Assembly (NCBI RefSeq): GCF_000801105.2
Contig: NC_079517.1
Location: 3,720,001 to 3,784,000, forward strand
DNA: 64,000 bases
Direction: 5' to 3'
Origin: Raphanus sativus
Lineage: Eukaryota > Streptophyta > Magnoliopsida > Brassicales > Brassicaceae
Shown: positions 23,160 through 35,673 of the stretch, piece after piece
Layout of the letters: every line of letters starts with the position of its first letter
How positions within the stretch are numbered: position 1 is the stretch's first letter
Translations under genes and position numbers: made by a program
The notes under the pieces: generated by a model
What the model was told of the DNA's origin: nothing
Seen by the model: only the letters and a program-made list of their open reading frames with translations
Database searches by the model: none

Positions 23160-25634
23160 TCACAGCTTCTCTGTTGCAGATAGAGCCTCGTCCTCCGTTG
23201 CATCATCAAGCTTGCCACCATTCATCTCAGAACTGACAATATGTGCCTCCTTTGACCTCCATTCTTCTCTAAGCCCAGTTACTAACTCAGCACCTAAAGA
23301 AGCATCTAATCGCAAACCCTTTTCCTGCATCTCTCTGTACCAATCATAAGCTCCCATACAATCCTTCTTCTCACAATGCCCTTTCACCAGTATGTTATAC
23401 GTATCAGCTTCAGGATCCAGTCCTCGGGTTTTCATCTCGTTAAACAAACCTCTAGCCTCGCTGAGCTTTCCTACTTTCAGCTGTCCCATGATCAAGCTGT
23501 TATAACTCGTCTTATCCAAATCGATTCCCTTCTCCATCATCTGGCTCTGTACTTTCAAAGCCTTATCCATTTCTCCATGCACGGCGTAGCAATGAAGAAC
23601 TCCGTTGTAAACTAACAAGTCTGGTTCCAACGACATCTCTCCAAATATTTTCTCAGTGAGTTCTACACCCTCCTTGCTGCACAAGCCGATTAAAAGATGA
23701 TATGTCTTCAAATTGGGTTTTATTCCCGATCCTTTCATCATTTCATACAGTGCGATACATTTTTGCACGTTTCCAGCACGTTCGTATCCAGATATCAGCG
23801 AGTTATACGTGAATATATCTGGTACAAAGCCCTTTCTTGAGATTTCGAGAAACAACTCTTCAGCTTCTGCTAATTTTCCGTTCATGGACAACCCATTAAT
23901 GAGTGTGTTATAAGTCACCAAGTTCAAATATATTCCCTTTGTTAGCATCTCCTGAGAAAACCGAAAAGCATCTTCTATCTTCCCCTTTGAGCAACAGCCA
24001 TCGATCAACATGTTATATATCCTTACGTTAGGTGAAACTCCTCTGTCTTCCATATCTCTCTTAACAATCTCAGCTTCAAGAAGTTTGGAGCCTTTGCACA
24101 AACAATTTATCAGATTCCCGTAGCTAACTACATTTGGCATCGTCCCGTTGTTTTCCATTTCTTTGAGAATGTCGAAACACTTATCAAACTCACCCTTCCT
24201 CCCGTATCCCCCGATCAAGATGTTATACGTCTCCACGCTAGGAGAAACTCCTTTTAGTTTCATCTTGTTAACCTCTTGCTCACCATTCTCCATCTCCCCC
24301 AGTTCACAAAACCTCTTAACCAAACAATTGTACGCCAAATGAGATGGCTTCATCCCTTGATTCTCCATCATTTGGATTTTCATCCGAGCTCCGACCAAAT
24401 CACCTTTTCGACAGTATCCATCAACCATCGTGTTATAAATAACCTCGTTCGGGACAAGCCCCTTACCCATTTCCACCCCCAGAATCTCCTCCGCCTTCTC
24501 TATCTTCCCTTCTTTGCACAACGCGTTCAACAAAATGCTACACGTATAAGCATTCATCTTCACCCCGGAATCAACAGCCGCCTCATAAACACCCAAAGCA
24601 GCCTCAGCTTTCTCATTGCTCGAATAACCAACAAACAGAATACTCAACGTGAACGCATCAGGCACAAAGCCATGATCTTTCATCTCCTTCAACACATTCT
24701 CAGCATCCTCCACCATTCTCGCGTTAAACATCCCTTTTAGCAACGTATTGAACGTAACAAGATTCGGATCAACACCACCCCTTCTCATTCGGTCTCTCAC
24801 CTTGAAAGTCTTCTCAAGACTCCCACTTTTGCAATACCCGTCGATCAAAGTGTTATACGTTATCAAAGTAGGGACCAATCTTCTCTGGAGCATTTCGTCG
24901 AACAGGTTCTCTGCATCACTCACCCTCCCCGATTTACACAGCCCATCGATAAGAACGTTATAAACAAACACAGTGGGGGAGATTCTATCTCGCTTCAAGC
25001 GGTTGAAAAGCTCTAAACCTTTGCCTAAATCGCTCAATTTCACGGCGGCGTAAACTGCTTTCCCGAACATGAACTTGCTCGGACGATAATCGGATTCGAG
25101 GAGATTCAGAAACACGTTGATCGTCACTCTGAACTGCTTCGCCTTCCCGAGATGATCGAAGAAAAGCGTTAACGAATCGGAGCCGGGGGTGATACCTTCG
25201 CTCCTCAAGGCGAAGAACAAGTCGGCGGCTTCGGGGATCATGTTCGATTCCGTTAGCACGGAGAAGAGCAAGTAGGAGAAGTCGTTCTTCAGCGACGGAG
25301 ATGATGAGAGCGAGAAGGCGGAGAAGAGCTCTCTCGGCGACGTGAAAGGGGAAGAGCCTGATCGGACGAGCGACGTGAGAGCCCCGCGCGCCGGCTCGAT
25401 TCGGTTCTGCTGGAGAAGTACTCGGAGATCCCGGAGCTTTTCGTGTCGATCTCCTTCTCCGGTGACGGGATTCAGAGGCAGGGATTGGTCGGATTGAGAG
25501 TAGGGTTCTGGATGAGTCGTATCGGAGGATGTAGAGAAGAGACGGCGACATGAGCATAACGAGGCAGACTTTGCCAGCTTCACGGTGGCGTAACGAGAAG
25601 ATTTCGAAACGAGTCGTCGTAAGCGAGTCACCAT
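23160..25634 (-). CDS. P-class pentatricopeptide repeat protein, intronless
   Basis: An intronless gene of 824 aa from the ATG at 25634. The frame is open seven codons further to an upstream ATG at 25655, but MVTRLRRLVSKSSRY is the more likely N-terminus. It starts with an Arg/Ser-rich, acid-free leader typical of mitochondrial or plastid targeting. From about residue 150 to 790 there are some 18 tandem 35-residue PPR motifs, for example VFVYNVLIDGLCKSGRVSDA and LITYNTLIDGYCKSGSLEKT. No E, DYW or SMR domain follows, so it is P-class: an organellar RNA-binding protein for transcript processing, stability or translation. The target cannot be read from the sequence. The gene corresponds in position to At5g12100. 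Confidence 0.93.
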   Translation of the reverse strand: MVTRLRRLVSKSSRYATVKLAKSASLCSCRRLFSTSSDTTHPEPYSQSDQSLPLNPVTGEGDRHEKLRDLRVLLQQNRIEPARGALTSLVRSGSSPFTSPRELFSAFSLSSSPSLKNDFSYLLFSVLTESNMIPEAADLFFALRSEGITPGSDSLTLFFDHLGKAKQFRVTINVFLNLLESDYRPSKFMFGKAVYAAVKLSDLGKGLELFNRLKRDRISPTVFVYNVLIDGLCKSGRVSDAENLFDEMLQRRLVPTLITYNTLIDGYCKSGSLEKTFKVRDRMRRGGVDPNLVTFNTLLKGMFNARMVEDAENVLKEMKDHGFVPDAFTLSILFVGYSSNEKAEAALGVYEAAVDSGVKMNAYTCSILLNALCKEGKIEKAEEILGVEMGKGLVPNEVIYNTMVDGYCRKGDLVGARMKIQMMENQGMKPSHLAYNCLVKRFCELGEMENGEQEVNKMKLKGVSPSVETYNILIGGYGRKGEFDKCFDILKEMENNGTMPNVVSYGNLINCLCKGSKLLEAEIVKRDMEDRGVSPNVRIYNMLIDGCCSKGKIEDAFRFSQEMLTKGIYLNLVTYNTLINGLSMNGKLAEAEELFLEISRKGFVPDIFTYNSLISGYERAGNVQKCIALYEMMKGSGIKPNLKTYHLLIGLCSKEGVELTEKIFGEMSLEPDLLVYNGVLHCYAVHGEMDKALKVQSQMMEKGIDLDKTSYNSLIMGQLKVGKLSEARGLFNEMKTRGLDPEADTYNILVKGHCEKKDCMGAYDWYREMQEKGLRLDASLGAELVTGLREEWRSKEAHIVSSEMNGGKLDDATEDEALSATEKL

Positions 25635-27466
25635 CTTTAGAGGTTCCGGAGACACTCGGCAAGAGTGAAGACTGAAGACACCTAAATCTTACTGAATTAA
25701 CTCATTTTAAATCAGGAGGAGAATGGGCCGACGGAAAATAAGAAAGAGAAATGGGCTTGATATGGACTTTTCTTCTTGCCCAATCAAATCGAACACATGT
25801 TTCCGAAAACTGGTGTGAACATCTATCAATCACCTTTTACACATAACGCCGATTTCTTTCTGAATAAATTATCCGACATTTGATGCACGAAGATAAAAGT
25901 TTCAAAATGTACGTATGTTTATTCGGGCAAAATCCAGTACAGAGGTATAATATAATAAGTCGAACATGGTTGATACTTGAATTAAAAACCAAGTTTTTTT
26001 TTGTCTGGACATAAAGTGAAAAAGTAATTCTGCAACGTTTCTACAACGTCGTCGGAATTATATTGTCGGTTAATGGTAAATAAAGTTGAATAAAGTTATT
26101 AAAACAGTTCTTTAGTAACGACGTAATGGAATTGATACGCGATGGAGCCAGAGAGTGGCATCTATGGCCACTGTCCCACACTCTCACTTGTCACATCAAA
26201 ATGAAAAAAGTAGTGTCTATTGTGTTGCATTGTTTCTAACAGTAACAAAAAAATGTAACAATAAAAGTTACAAATTTTAGTTTACATCAATCCTGTTAAT
26301 CAACTTTGACACTTTGTGAATGTTTTATCACTAGTATCTGAATTTATTTATTAAAATTCGTGCTCAATTTGGAATTGGAATTTGAAATTTGAACTTTGGT
26401 TGCCGTAAAATAAAACAAAGTTGAAATAGTGGTAGACGTGCACATAATCCATATTATATTCTGACATTTTTAGGACAGAGCATTTGTCTTTTTGTGTCAG
26501 ATAGTACATGGGAGTTATTGAGAAAACGAATAAATTTAATAATAAAGAGGACTTTGGTTAGATTCTTTAACGAAAAACCAGGTTTTGTGGTGTGGACACT
26601 TTCCCCTGTACATTTGGTTTTACATTCTTTTTATGAAACTAATACAATAGAATTGTGTAATTCTAGTGATGACGACAAAAGTTAGAAGTTTATTAGCATT
26701 AATTGTAAATACTTTACCATTAAATGGTGGTTAACTACTACTCTGACCAGGTTAGCATCTTTAGGAAAAGCTTATTTATTAGGCTTTGAAAAAGTATTGA
26801 GATATCTCACTCTTTTGGACCCGCCTGAGTGTTGTGTTCATGTAAGATCTTCTCAAACCCCTCTTTCTCTTTGGTCTCTCCTTTTTATTTATATATTTAG
26901 CTTTTCGTTTTGGCTGGCCTCTGGGTTCAAGCCATTTTTCTCAGCCAAACTTTTCCCACCGCCTCTCCTTATCAGCTGCTATTATTGGCTTCTTCCTTTT
27001 TTAGGTCATTATTATCTCACCCTTTTTACCAAATGTTTGAATTATTCTCTTTTAAACGTGGCCGTGGTGTAGACTAATCTTCCCTAAGATCTCCGTTTAT
27101 ATTTTGCTCTTTTCAGGGTCTTCTTCTCAAGAATGAGCTGATTGTACTCACAGAAGAATTCATTGTACCTCACTAGTGGTAGGTAACCTCGTTTTCCCCA
27201 TGTTTAACTGTTTACTCTTTAAAAAATTCTGTTGTTTTTTCTTTGGGCATATTTTTATTTGCTTCTTGGGAAAGTTTACTCATCTCATCTAAAAAGAAGA
27301 AGTTTACTCATCTCTGCCTAAAAGGTTTAGGTTTAGACTCCATAAAATTTCTCAAAAAACTAAGAACAAGAGCCATATAGTTTCTTTTACCTTTTGTCCA
27401 TAAGGTCTTTTTTGTTTGTTAACAAATAGTACTCTTTTTCCTGAGATTCAGAGCCACTGTTGTCAA
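25635..27466. other. Divergent intergenic region between the PPR gene and MSL10
   Basis: AT-rich with no recognisable gene. The right half, from about 26800, is pyrimidine-rich and probably contains the MSL10 promoter and leader. A leader intron is possible (GT near 27181, AG near 27427) but cannot be proved. Confidence 0.4.
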
Positions 27467-30399
27467 ATGGATGCTAGTAGCAATGGAATAGCAGAAAGGA
27501 AGAGTACGAATGGAGGAAGAGAAGTTGTCATCAATGTTTCCGGCGAGGAACCATCAAGAGTTTCTTTTAAGATGGATTCACCAGAGACCGAGAAAGCAGT
27601 GTCCACCAACACCAACAAGAGCTCCTCTCCTGAAACCTCCAAGCAGCTTATTGGTAGCCCTAACAAGCCTCCTAGAGCTCCTCCAAACCACCCGAGCAGC
27701 GAAGGTTTAACTCAGAGGAGATCTTTTGCTAGATCGGTTTACTCCAAACCCAAGTCCCGGTTTGTCGAACCATCTACCCCCGTAGACGCAACTAACCTAG
27801 AGGGGGAAGTTAAGGAGCCGCTCGGTGCTGTTATTTCCATTAGCAGAGGTTCTCCGAACAACAAATCAACAAGGAGCGCCGGTTCAGCAACGCCGAGCAA
27901 AGCAGCCGAGGTGGAGAAAGACGAAGACGAAGAGATCTACAAGAAGGTGAAGCTCAGCAAAGAGATGCGGAGAAGAGTGACCCCACTGACGTTGATAGAG
28001 CTAGCTTTCTTTATAGCGGTGTTAAGCTCCCTGGTCGCTAGCTTAACCATCGACGTCCTCAAAACCTACACCATGTGGGGGCTAGAAGTGTGGAAATGGT
28101 GCGTGCTCGTGATGGTCACGTTCAGCGGGATGCTGGTGACGAACTGGTTCATGCACCTCGTCGTCTTCCTCATCGAGACCAACTTTCTCCTGAGGAGGAA
28201 AGTGCTCTACTTTGTGCACGGGTTGAAGAAGAGCGTGCAAGTCTTCATATGGCTCAGCTTGGTCCTCGTGGCTTGGGTGTTTCTCTTCAACCGCGACGTG
28301 CATCGATCCTCTACAGCCACGAAGATCCTCACCGCTATAACACGGACTCTCATCTCCCTCCTCACGGGAGCCTTCCTCTGGCTGGTGAAAACGCTCTTGC
28401 TTAAAATCCTGGCGGCGAACTTCAACGTGGTTAACTTCTTCGACAGGATTCAAGAATCTGTTTTCCACCAGTACGTGCTCCAGACGCTCTCCGGTCCTCC
28501 GCTTATGGAGGAGGCGGAGAGGGTCGGGCGGGAGCCGAGCACGGGGCATTTGAGTTTCACCAGCGTGGGGAAGAAAGGAACGGTTAAAGGGAAGAAAGTG
28601 ATTGACATGGGGAAAGTTCATAGGATGAAGCGTGAGAAAGTATCTGCGTGGAATATGAGGGTTCTTGTCGAAGCCGTTAGGACTTCTGGTCTCTCTACGA
28701 TCTCTGACACGTTGGATGAGACGGCTTACGGTGATGGGAAAGAGCAGGCTGAGAAAGGAGAGATTACTAGTGAGATGGAGGCTTTGGCTGCTGCTTACCA
28801 TGTCTTTAGAAATGTCGCTCAGCCTCTCTGCAGGTGAGAATAACAACAATGTTCCTAATGCTTTTTAACTCTTATACCTGCGGGTTTGGGTGGTTCGGTT
28901 CAACATAAATTTTACCAAATTAACCTGTAATAAAATTTGGTTCGGTATACAGTTAGTTTGGCTTTTGAAAATACTACCAAAGCTTTTGATTTTCTATTAG
29001 ATTTTGGTTTAATTTTGTTAAATTTCCTGAAAAATTCTGTTAATTTCGGTTAGTTCGGTTCAAAATTTTGGTCAATTTATAGTATTATTTTATAAACGAA
29101 AACTGTACCGAAAACCGAATTTTTTTTCTAAAACCTACCGAATCGAACCAAACTTCTAACCGAACTAACTGAGCCTAATGGTTTCGGTTCGGCGTGTCCA
29201 GTTTGGACAAAAAATCCTAGGCCTAATTCTTGTGTATTCTGTAATGATAATCTCTTGTCTTGGTTTGTTGTCTCAGCTACATAGAGGAAGAAGACCTGCT
29301 TAGGTTCATGATTAAAGAAGAGGTTGATCTCGTGTTCCCTTTGTTTGACGGTGCTGCTGAGACCGGGAGAATCACCAGAAAAGCTTTCACAGAATGGGTG
29401 GTAAGTCTCCTCAAAACACGTTCATGCTCTTTGTTTTCTTGATGTTAACCACTTTTTGTTGTGTTTGCTATTTTGATCAGGTTAAGGTGTACACTAGCAG
29501 GAAAGCTCTAGCACATTCCTTAAACGACACAAAAACAGCGGTTAAGCAGTTAAACAAACTCGTGACAGCGATCTTGATCGTTATTACGATCGTCATTTGG
29601 CTGCTGCTACTAGAAGTAGCAACGACCAAAGTTTTGCTGTTCTTCTCCACTCAACTCGTTGCTCTTGCTTTTATAATCGGAAGCACTTGCAAGAACCTCT
29701 TTGAGTCCATTGTGTTTGTCTTCGTCATGCATCCTTTTGATGTCGGTGATCGCTGCGTTGTCGACGGTGTCCCGGTAAAAAACTCTCCACCGAAGATCCG
29801 TTTCATTCAATATATTATACGTTTAGCTTTGTTACATGGTTGAAGTTTATTTACAGATGCTGGTTGAAGAAATGAATCTGTTAACGACGGTGTTCTTGAA
29901 ACTCGACAACGAGAAAGTGTATTATCCGAACAGTGTTTTGGCCACGAAACCGATAAGCAACTACTTCAGAAGTCCAGATATGGGAGAAACTGTGGAGTTC
30001 TCTATCGCATTTTCAACACCAGTCTCTAAGATTGCACATCTCAAAGAAAGAATCGCTGAGTAAGTAGTATCATTTGAAACTCTTCTTGTGGGATTAGTTT
30101 TAGATCAAATCTTGAAAGAGTTATTTGGGTTTGGTGTGTGGAAACAAATCAGGTACTTGGAGCAGAACCCGCAGCATTGGTCACCGATACACACGGTGGT
30201 GGTTAAGGAGATAGAGAACATGAACAAGCTGAAGATGGCTCTATACAGCAACCACACCATCACGTTTCAGGAATACAGAGAGAGGAATATCAGAAGAACC
30301 GAGCAGTCTTTGGCGATTAAGAAAATGTTGGAGGATCTTCACATCGATTACACTCTCCTTCCTCAACAAGTCCTTCTCACCAAGCTCGACAAAAATTAG
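27467..30399 (+). CDS. MSL10: Mechanosensitive ion channel MscS-like 10, 5 exons
   Basis: Exons 27467-28833, 29277-29400, 29481-29774, 29857-30059 and 30153-30399 join to about 744 aa (Arabidopsis MSL10 is about 734). The first 170 residues are a soluble, Ser/Pro-rich, probably phosphorylated domain, known in MSL10 to carry cell-death signalling activity. Several membrane helices follow (LTLIELAFFIAVLSSLVASL, FIWLSLVLVAWVFLF and others). The pore-lining MscS segment is VALAFIIGSTCKNLFESIVF, then HPFDVGDRCVVDGV. The protein is a plasma-membrane, moderately anion-preferring channel opened by membrane tension. The start at 27467 was chosen because upstream in-frame codons encode no family sequence. 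Intron 1 is 443 bp and repeat-like. Confidence 0.94.
28870..29205. repeat. GGTTCGGTT-rich element in MSL10 intron 1
   Basis: GGTTCGGTT-type motifs occur in the left half (near 28892 and 28940) and complementary AACCGAAC-type motifs in the right half (near 29110-29165), giving loose foldback potential. GGTTTCGGTTCGG closes the region. No clear target duplication was found, so the class is unknown; it may be a decayed foldback or MITE-like repeat. Confidence 0.4.
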
Positions 30400-32632
30400 A
30401 GTAGAAAACTGGTTTGGTTTTTTACTTTTTTTACTAAACCGTTTTTTAAGAGATTATTATCAAATGTTGCAGTACTCTGTTTTATCTTAGACTTTTTAGA
30501 GTAGAAGATGAAATCAATATTCCAAAACTCCTAAACCGACCCAAGTCAGTTCCCCATATTTTAACATATAAGACCTCGGGAATCACATTGGTCTGATATT
30601 TCAGTAGATGATGATAAGAATCTGTTTTATTAGTTTCAATATAAGTTCAGATTACTATATTACATGCATGTAGAGTCTTATTTGCATGATTTCTGGTTAC
30701 GTATTAAGTAGTATTGATTAGTCATGTGATCTTTTGAACTTCATTTCATGCTCAAAGGGACGACACAGAGCTTTGGTCATACATGCATATCGTGCTATTC
30801 ACTTTGTTTTTTTTTTTGTTTAATGGCTCTTCGTTTAATTATTCTATTAAATGTAAGGTTGGTTGATCCAAAACTATAAACTCATAACTAATTAATCATA
30901 ATGCTCACTATTATTTACTTATTATGCTATATACATTCCAATAACTATCAAACCAAATATATTTAATCGATTCAGATACAATTTTTTTTAATATTTAAAA
31001 TTATGTTTCTTAGAAATATTATAAAAATAATCTAATAATATAAAAAATCTATTTTTGTGAAACAAGAAAAAAATCTACAAAAACTTATTTTGGAGAACGG
31101 ATGGAATATTGTTCTGAACCGCTGGACATGCTCAAACTAGACAAGAAGGGCATTAATATTCTCTACGTGTCGCATGCATGTGGTACCAATGCAATATGCG
31201 CGTCTGTGTATAATTAAGGCCTATAATTAACGTATCCATCATTCAATGATCTCAATACAATGTAATTTACTTAAATTCATTACGTATTATGTGCAATCAT
31301 TAATTAGGAGTGAGTGGGAGTATTGTTGTATGCAAATACATTTCACGATCTTTGATTCGATAATTTACTTCGTTAACTATCCTTAGTTGTTGATTTGGCA
31401 ACAAGAAATAAGCGTTCTTGGCGGAATAATTTAATCCGCCGCATTGAATAAAAATACGCCGTTATATATACTCATCAAACTATTTTGTTTGTTTGACTAG
31501 TTGTATTGTATATGACAAAGTTAGCATTTGTAATTTTATAAAAACAAGCATATGTTTTATATATATCTTGGTAACTCACCCATATAACAATATCAATGAT
31601 AATTTTATAATAGTTTTAGTCTTATATAATCAAGTTCCTCAATAAAAAAAAAGTTGTAAAACCAAAATAAATTAAAATGACTTGACATGGACTGAGAATG
31701 GTCCATGTCTACGTGCGACCGTGCGTGTGATATATATTTGCGTTATGTAAAAAATAAATTGATTGTTGAAAGAAGTAATGAGAAAGATTGTAATCGAAAC
31801 TTTCTTTAAGATGATCAAAGTGAAAAAGAGAAGTAAAGCAAAAGCTCTCTCCCCACTTTCTCTGTTCCCATGGAAGCATCAGTACTTCATGTTCATCCAT
31901 CTCTACAAATCCTTTCACTTTATTTTAAAACTACACTTTCTTTAATTTTATTTTCTTTTTGCAATTTTATAAAACTTTAATATATTCACGATCCGCTCAA
32001 TCACCCTTTGCTTCTCACTTGGATATCGAATTTCTCGATTCTCCCTCTCTTTCTTTATACACACCAACCACTTTCACATGTGTATGTATATGCGTGTGCT
32101 TCTTTTTTTTTAACAAAAAAATATATTCGAAGCTGAGCTATATATATATATCTATCCAAACAATATAGAATTAGAACGTTTTCTAGAAAACTAAAATTCT
32201 ATGGGACATTACTGTTTTAAAAAATTTCGAAGTCATTGACTTAAAAAAAATAAACGTACATTCTACATGAAACAATTGCTAGTGAAGCAGCATGTTTATT
32301 TGATTTTATTGAACATTAAGTATCAGTCACGGTTCTGCTGCTACATACATTATGCATGTTCTAAATTTCCCTTTCACACCTTAATCTACGAGTTTTTCTT
32401 ACAGAATTTAAATGTACATATAGAGATGAAAAACTCAGTTCATATATAAAGTGTTCGCATTCATGAAAATTTGGATCTAAAGCATGTGATAGTTAGATCG
32501 AAAAAGAGAAAGTTGGTAGCTTGATTTTTGTGTTTCCTTTGGGATCTTCAACCATTTTAATCAATTATCACACAAAGCATTTTACTTTGCACGTAACGGA
32601 TACCTCTCGAGTCTCGACAATATCATTGCCGA
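30400..32632. other. Gene-free AT-rich region downstream of MSL10
   Basis: Only short, unrelated open frames are present (60-70 codons, no family resemblance). The first 150 bp carry the MSL10 3' UTR. No tRNA, MITE end or LTR was recognised. Confidence 0.45.
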
Positions 32633-34159
32633 TCTATACTATTACTTATGAAGTGATTTTGCTGATTTGTCACATTCTCCTTGATTTTACTTAATTTATT
32701 ATTTATCATATTCTTATTAGTTTTTTTGATTAAATCATCAATTTATTCATTTATATAATATTCTTTGATTTTAGCTAATATCTGTTTATTTGTCATATGC
32801 TTATTAGTTTTTAGATTAAATCATCAATTTATTAATTTAAATAATATAAATATTTCGAACTTCCTAATTAATTTATTAATTTAAATAATATAAATATTTC
32901 AAAATTTCTCATTGGATTTATGATTATAATTATTTTAACTTTCACAATATTCTTATTTGTTTTTAGCTTAAATCATTAATTTATTAATTTAAATAATATA
33001 GCTATTATTATTTATGAAGTGATTTTGCTGATTTTTCACATTCTCCTTGAGTTCAGCTAATTTTGCTTATTTGTCATATTATTATTAGTTTTTTTTATTA
33101 AATCATCAATTTATTAATTTAGATTTATTCTTTGAGTTTAGCTAATTTTGTTTATTTGTCATATTATTATTAGTTTTTTTATTAAATCATTAATTTTATT
33201 AATTTAAATAATATAACTATTTCAAATTTTCTAATTGGAATTACAATTATAATTATTTTAAACAAGTTAGGACCAATTCTTATTTTCATATGATGTAAGA
33301 TGTTTTAAATCTATAGTTTCATTTTTTTCATTCATTCCAAATTGTCTCGATTATTATAGTTTTTGACATCTATATTTTTGTACTTTTGATATTTTTTTTT
33401 AGTTGGAGTTCTATATTTTTCTTCTTTCTTTGAGTTTGAAAGATTAGGAGCAAATCGGTTTTGTTACATGGACTTTGTAATTATGAATTAGGTATTATGA
33501 ATTACTTCGGTACACGTGTATGTTTTAATTATTACTGTTTGATCTATAAAAAAAATATATTTTAATATTAAGTTTAGAGAGTTGTCTAAGTAATCATGTT
33601 ATGAACATGTGTTTAATGGTTTATTTTCTAAAACGGCTAAAATAGATATATTTTTAATGAATAATAAGATTTATCATTATATAATTAACCATAACTTAAA
33701 TTTAATAATAAAACTATCGTTATCTATTTTTCTTTTATTAAAAGTAAACTTATGATATATTGAGATAAGTCAATGTATATATTTATCAAGTAAACCAATG
33801 AAATATTGTCATTATCTCAATTCGTTTTTTAATCTTCTAAATTATCATTGAACTTTAGTTTTTATTTAATTTTTATTTATTTTGTTCTTACTTGGATTAT
33901 GTGTGTTTTAGTTCTTTATTGTGTGAAATATTTGATATGTAATTATGCTCTTACAGTCTCATAGTTTTATAGATTTCATTTGTGTTAAAAAGACGTAGAC
34001 CGAAATAAAAATCGAAAAAACTAAAATGATAGTTTACAAAAAAAAACTAAAATGATTAACAATACAAAGAATAAATTATCATGATGTTTAAATTATAATA
34101 TATATATTAACAATTATTAGTAAAACGATTATGTCCGCATATGCGGGCAAAACACCTAG
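32633..34159 (+). mobile_element. Non-autonomous Helitron, 1.5 kb
   Basis: The 5' end is TCTATACTATTA with an A before it (32632). The 3' end is CTAG (34156-34159) with a T after it (34160), so the insertion lies between A and T as Helitrons do. A perfect 12-bp palindrome CCGCATATGCGG (34135-34146) lies 9 bp before CTAG, the family's terminal hairpin. No ORF of 60 codons lies inside, so no Rep/helicase is encoded. The interior has imperfect tandem repeats at 32.64-33.24 kb. Its 5' end resembles that of the reverse Helitron at 38.1-41.8 kb. Confidence 0.88.
32640..33240. repeat. Imperfect tandem repeats inside the Helitron
   Basis: A unit containing TTTATTTGTCATATTATTA and ATTAAATCATCAATTTATTA recurs about four times. 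A copy of the 5' terminal sequence (TTATGAAGTGATTTTGCTGA) reappears at about 33009. This suggests internal duplication of the element's 5' part. Confidence 0.7.
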
Positions 34160-34163
34160 TATT

Positions 34164-34391
34164 CTATATTTTACAGCGGTTATTCGTTTGATATATATAT
34201 ATTATTATTATTTTTTTTTTTCGTTTGATATTTGTTGGAGTATATTTAACCTGTAAAGCCGTTTTCATAGCCCATACCAACATGTTACATTCAGCATGGA
34301 AGGGTGACCATACCCAAATCCTTCCCCTATAACCTAACAATGAAGATTGAGCTACATCGAGCTCTAAAAAAATTTGTCTGGTAGAAAACAT
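34164..34391 (-). pseudogene. Fragment of LINE-type RNase H-like domain
   Basis: The minus-strand frame contains SPFHAECNMLVWAMKTALQ, which resembles the SPLHAE...LLWAMK motif of the RNase H domain in plant non-LTR retrotransposons. Only about 50 residues are recognisable, and no reverse transcriptase, poly-A tail or start is nearby. It looks like a small relic. A short host RNase H-like gene remnant is an alternative. Confidence 0.4.
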
Positions 34392-34620
34392 GAAATAGTT
34401 AATGTATCTGATGATATTTATTCTCTAAATATTTTATTTTTAATAGTTAATGAATCAAGTAAAGGTTAAAGACTTAAGTAATGGATCAAATTTTTATAAA
34501 CACAAAATTTATAACACGACACTATAATTACAAAATCAAACACAGATGTGGAGATCACATGGAATTAGAACTTATAATACGATAACCTAATTAAGGGAGA
34601 AAGTTATTAAAAAGAAAGCT

Positions 34621-35673
34621 TCACAAGATCAAACCAGCAAAAGTGGTTTCATACACAGGAAGTTCATCCCCGTACAGATTGTGATGATGAGTTCCAACTA
34701 GATCCAGTTCAAACAAATCCGAACTCGAATCACTTGCTAAATCATCATCATCATCTTCTTCATAATCCTCGAAGGCATTAATCTTGCTCAAACCGTTGTC
34801 ATGATGATTCTTGTGATAATCTCGCAGAAACTCTCTCGCAATCTCCTCCACTGACCTCCTCCCTCCATCTTCCGCATCCTTCTTCACCGACTTTCTTACG
34901 TACCCGTTGCTGAGATAATCTTCGACGTAGGATCTGCTCTCGGGGACGATCACGTTAACCGGAGAAAACCGAACGCTTCGCTTGACCATACGGTCAGATG
35001 ATTTCTCGGAGCTTCTGTTCAGACAAGACCTGGAGAAGGAAGATGCTGAAGAACACGTTGTCGATGCATGGTAATAATAATCAGTTGGCTTCCTAACGAA
35101 TTCAGAATCGTCGTAGCTCGTCTTCCTTGGATAACTCTTCACCGCCGTTGATTGTTTGTTGCTGAATAACGAGTTGATGAAGTTAACGATTCTTACTCCA
35201 GGCGAAGCTGGAGTTTTAGGCTTTTTCTGATTACTACTCGAGCTCTTCTTCGCAGATCTTCTGGTACTTCTAGTATCCTCACGCTTCTCATCGTAGACGT
35301 CTGAAACTCGGAATGCTCTGTTTTGGCGAAACAGAGTATTATCCTCTGTTTTTCTCTGTTTTGTTGTTGTTGTCTTAGATGGGCCGAAACATAACGGTCT
35401 TGAAGAAAATGTCTTCTTAGGGTGTGATGGTTCGGTGTCGGAAGATGAGAAGATACTGGAGCTGGAATCCGAGGAAGACGACACGGAGCCGAAGAACCGA
35501 TCTCGGTGGATTTTCCGGTCAGGAACCGGCCTAGTTGCGCTGATGCTCTGTTTCTTGGCAGTGTGATGGACAGAGCCGGCAAAAGATTGGGTTTTGTGGG
35601 GTTTGGGATCGGTGGAATTGTAGATTTCGTCGAGGAGAGTGGAGGAGAATGACGGGTTTCTGGATCTATGCAT
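34621..35673 (-). CDS. BIG GRAIN 1-like protein
   Basis: A 350-aa intronless protein. The N-terminus RNPSFSSTLLDEIYNSTD is the signature of the BIG GRAIN 1-like family, plasma-membrane-associated proteins that promote auxin transport or response and affect organ size. The middle is Ser/Lys-rich and disordered. The conserved short block VRIVNFINSLFSNKQST lies near residue 158. The C-terminal part has an acidic cluster (EDYEEDDDDDLASDSSSDLF) followed by the family end ELPVYETTFAGLIL. No membrane segment or enzyme domain is visible. It corresponds in position to about At5g12050. The promoter side faces the 36-38 kb intergenic region. Confidence 0.85.
   Translation of the reverse strand: MHRSRNPSFSSTLLDEIYNSTDPKPHKTQSFAGSVHHTAKKQSISATRPVPDRKIHRDRFFGSVSSSSDSSSSIFSSSDTEPSHPKKTFSSRPLCFGPSKTTTTKQRKTEDNTLFRQNRAFRVSDVYDEKREDTRSTRRSAKKSSSSNQKKPKTPASPGVRIVNFINSLFSNKQSTAVKSYPRKTSYDDSEFVRKPTDYYYHASTTCSSASSFSRSCLNRSSEKSSDRMVKRSVRFSPVNVIVPESRSYVEDYLSNGYVRKSVKKDAEDGGRRSVEEIAREFLRDYHKNHHDNGLSKINAFEDYEEDDDDDLASDSSSDLFELDLVGTHHHNLYGDELPVYETTFAGLIL

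Noticed and set aside
24985..25662. 225-codon minus-strand frame overlapping the PPR start
   Set aside because: It is a frame shadow of the PPR coding sequence, Arg/Ser-rich with no motif.
26040..26110. Possible RNA gene or MITE in the PPR-MSL10 interval
   Set aside because: No inverted terminal repeats, no target duplication and no tRNA-like fold could be made out.
28082..28849. 255-codon antisense frame opposite MSL10
   Set aside because: It is a shadow of the GC-rich MSL10 exon. Its translation is low-complexity Arg/His/Glu-rich and resembles nothing.
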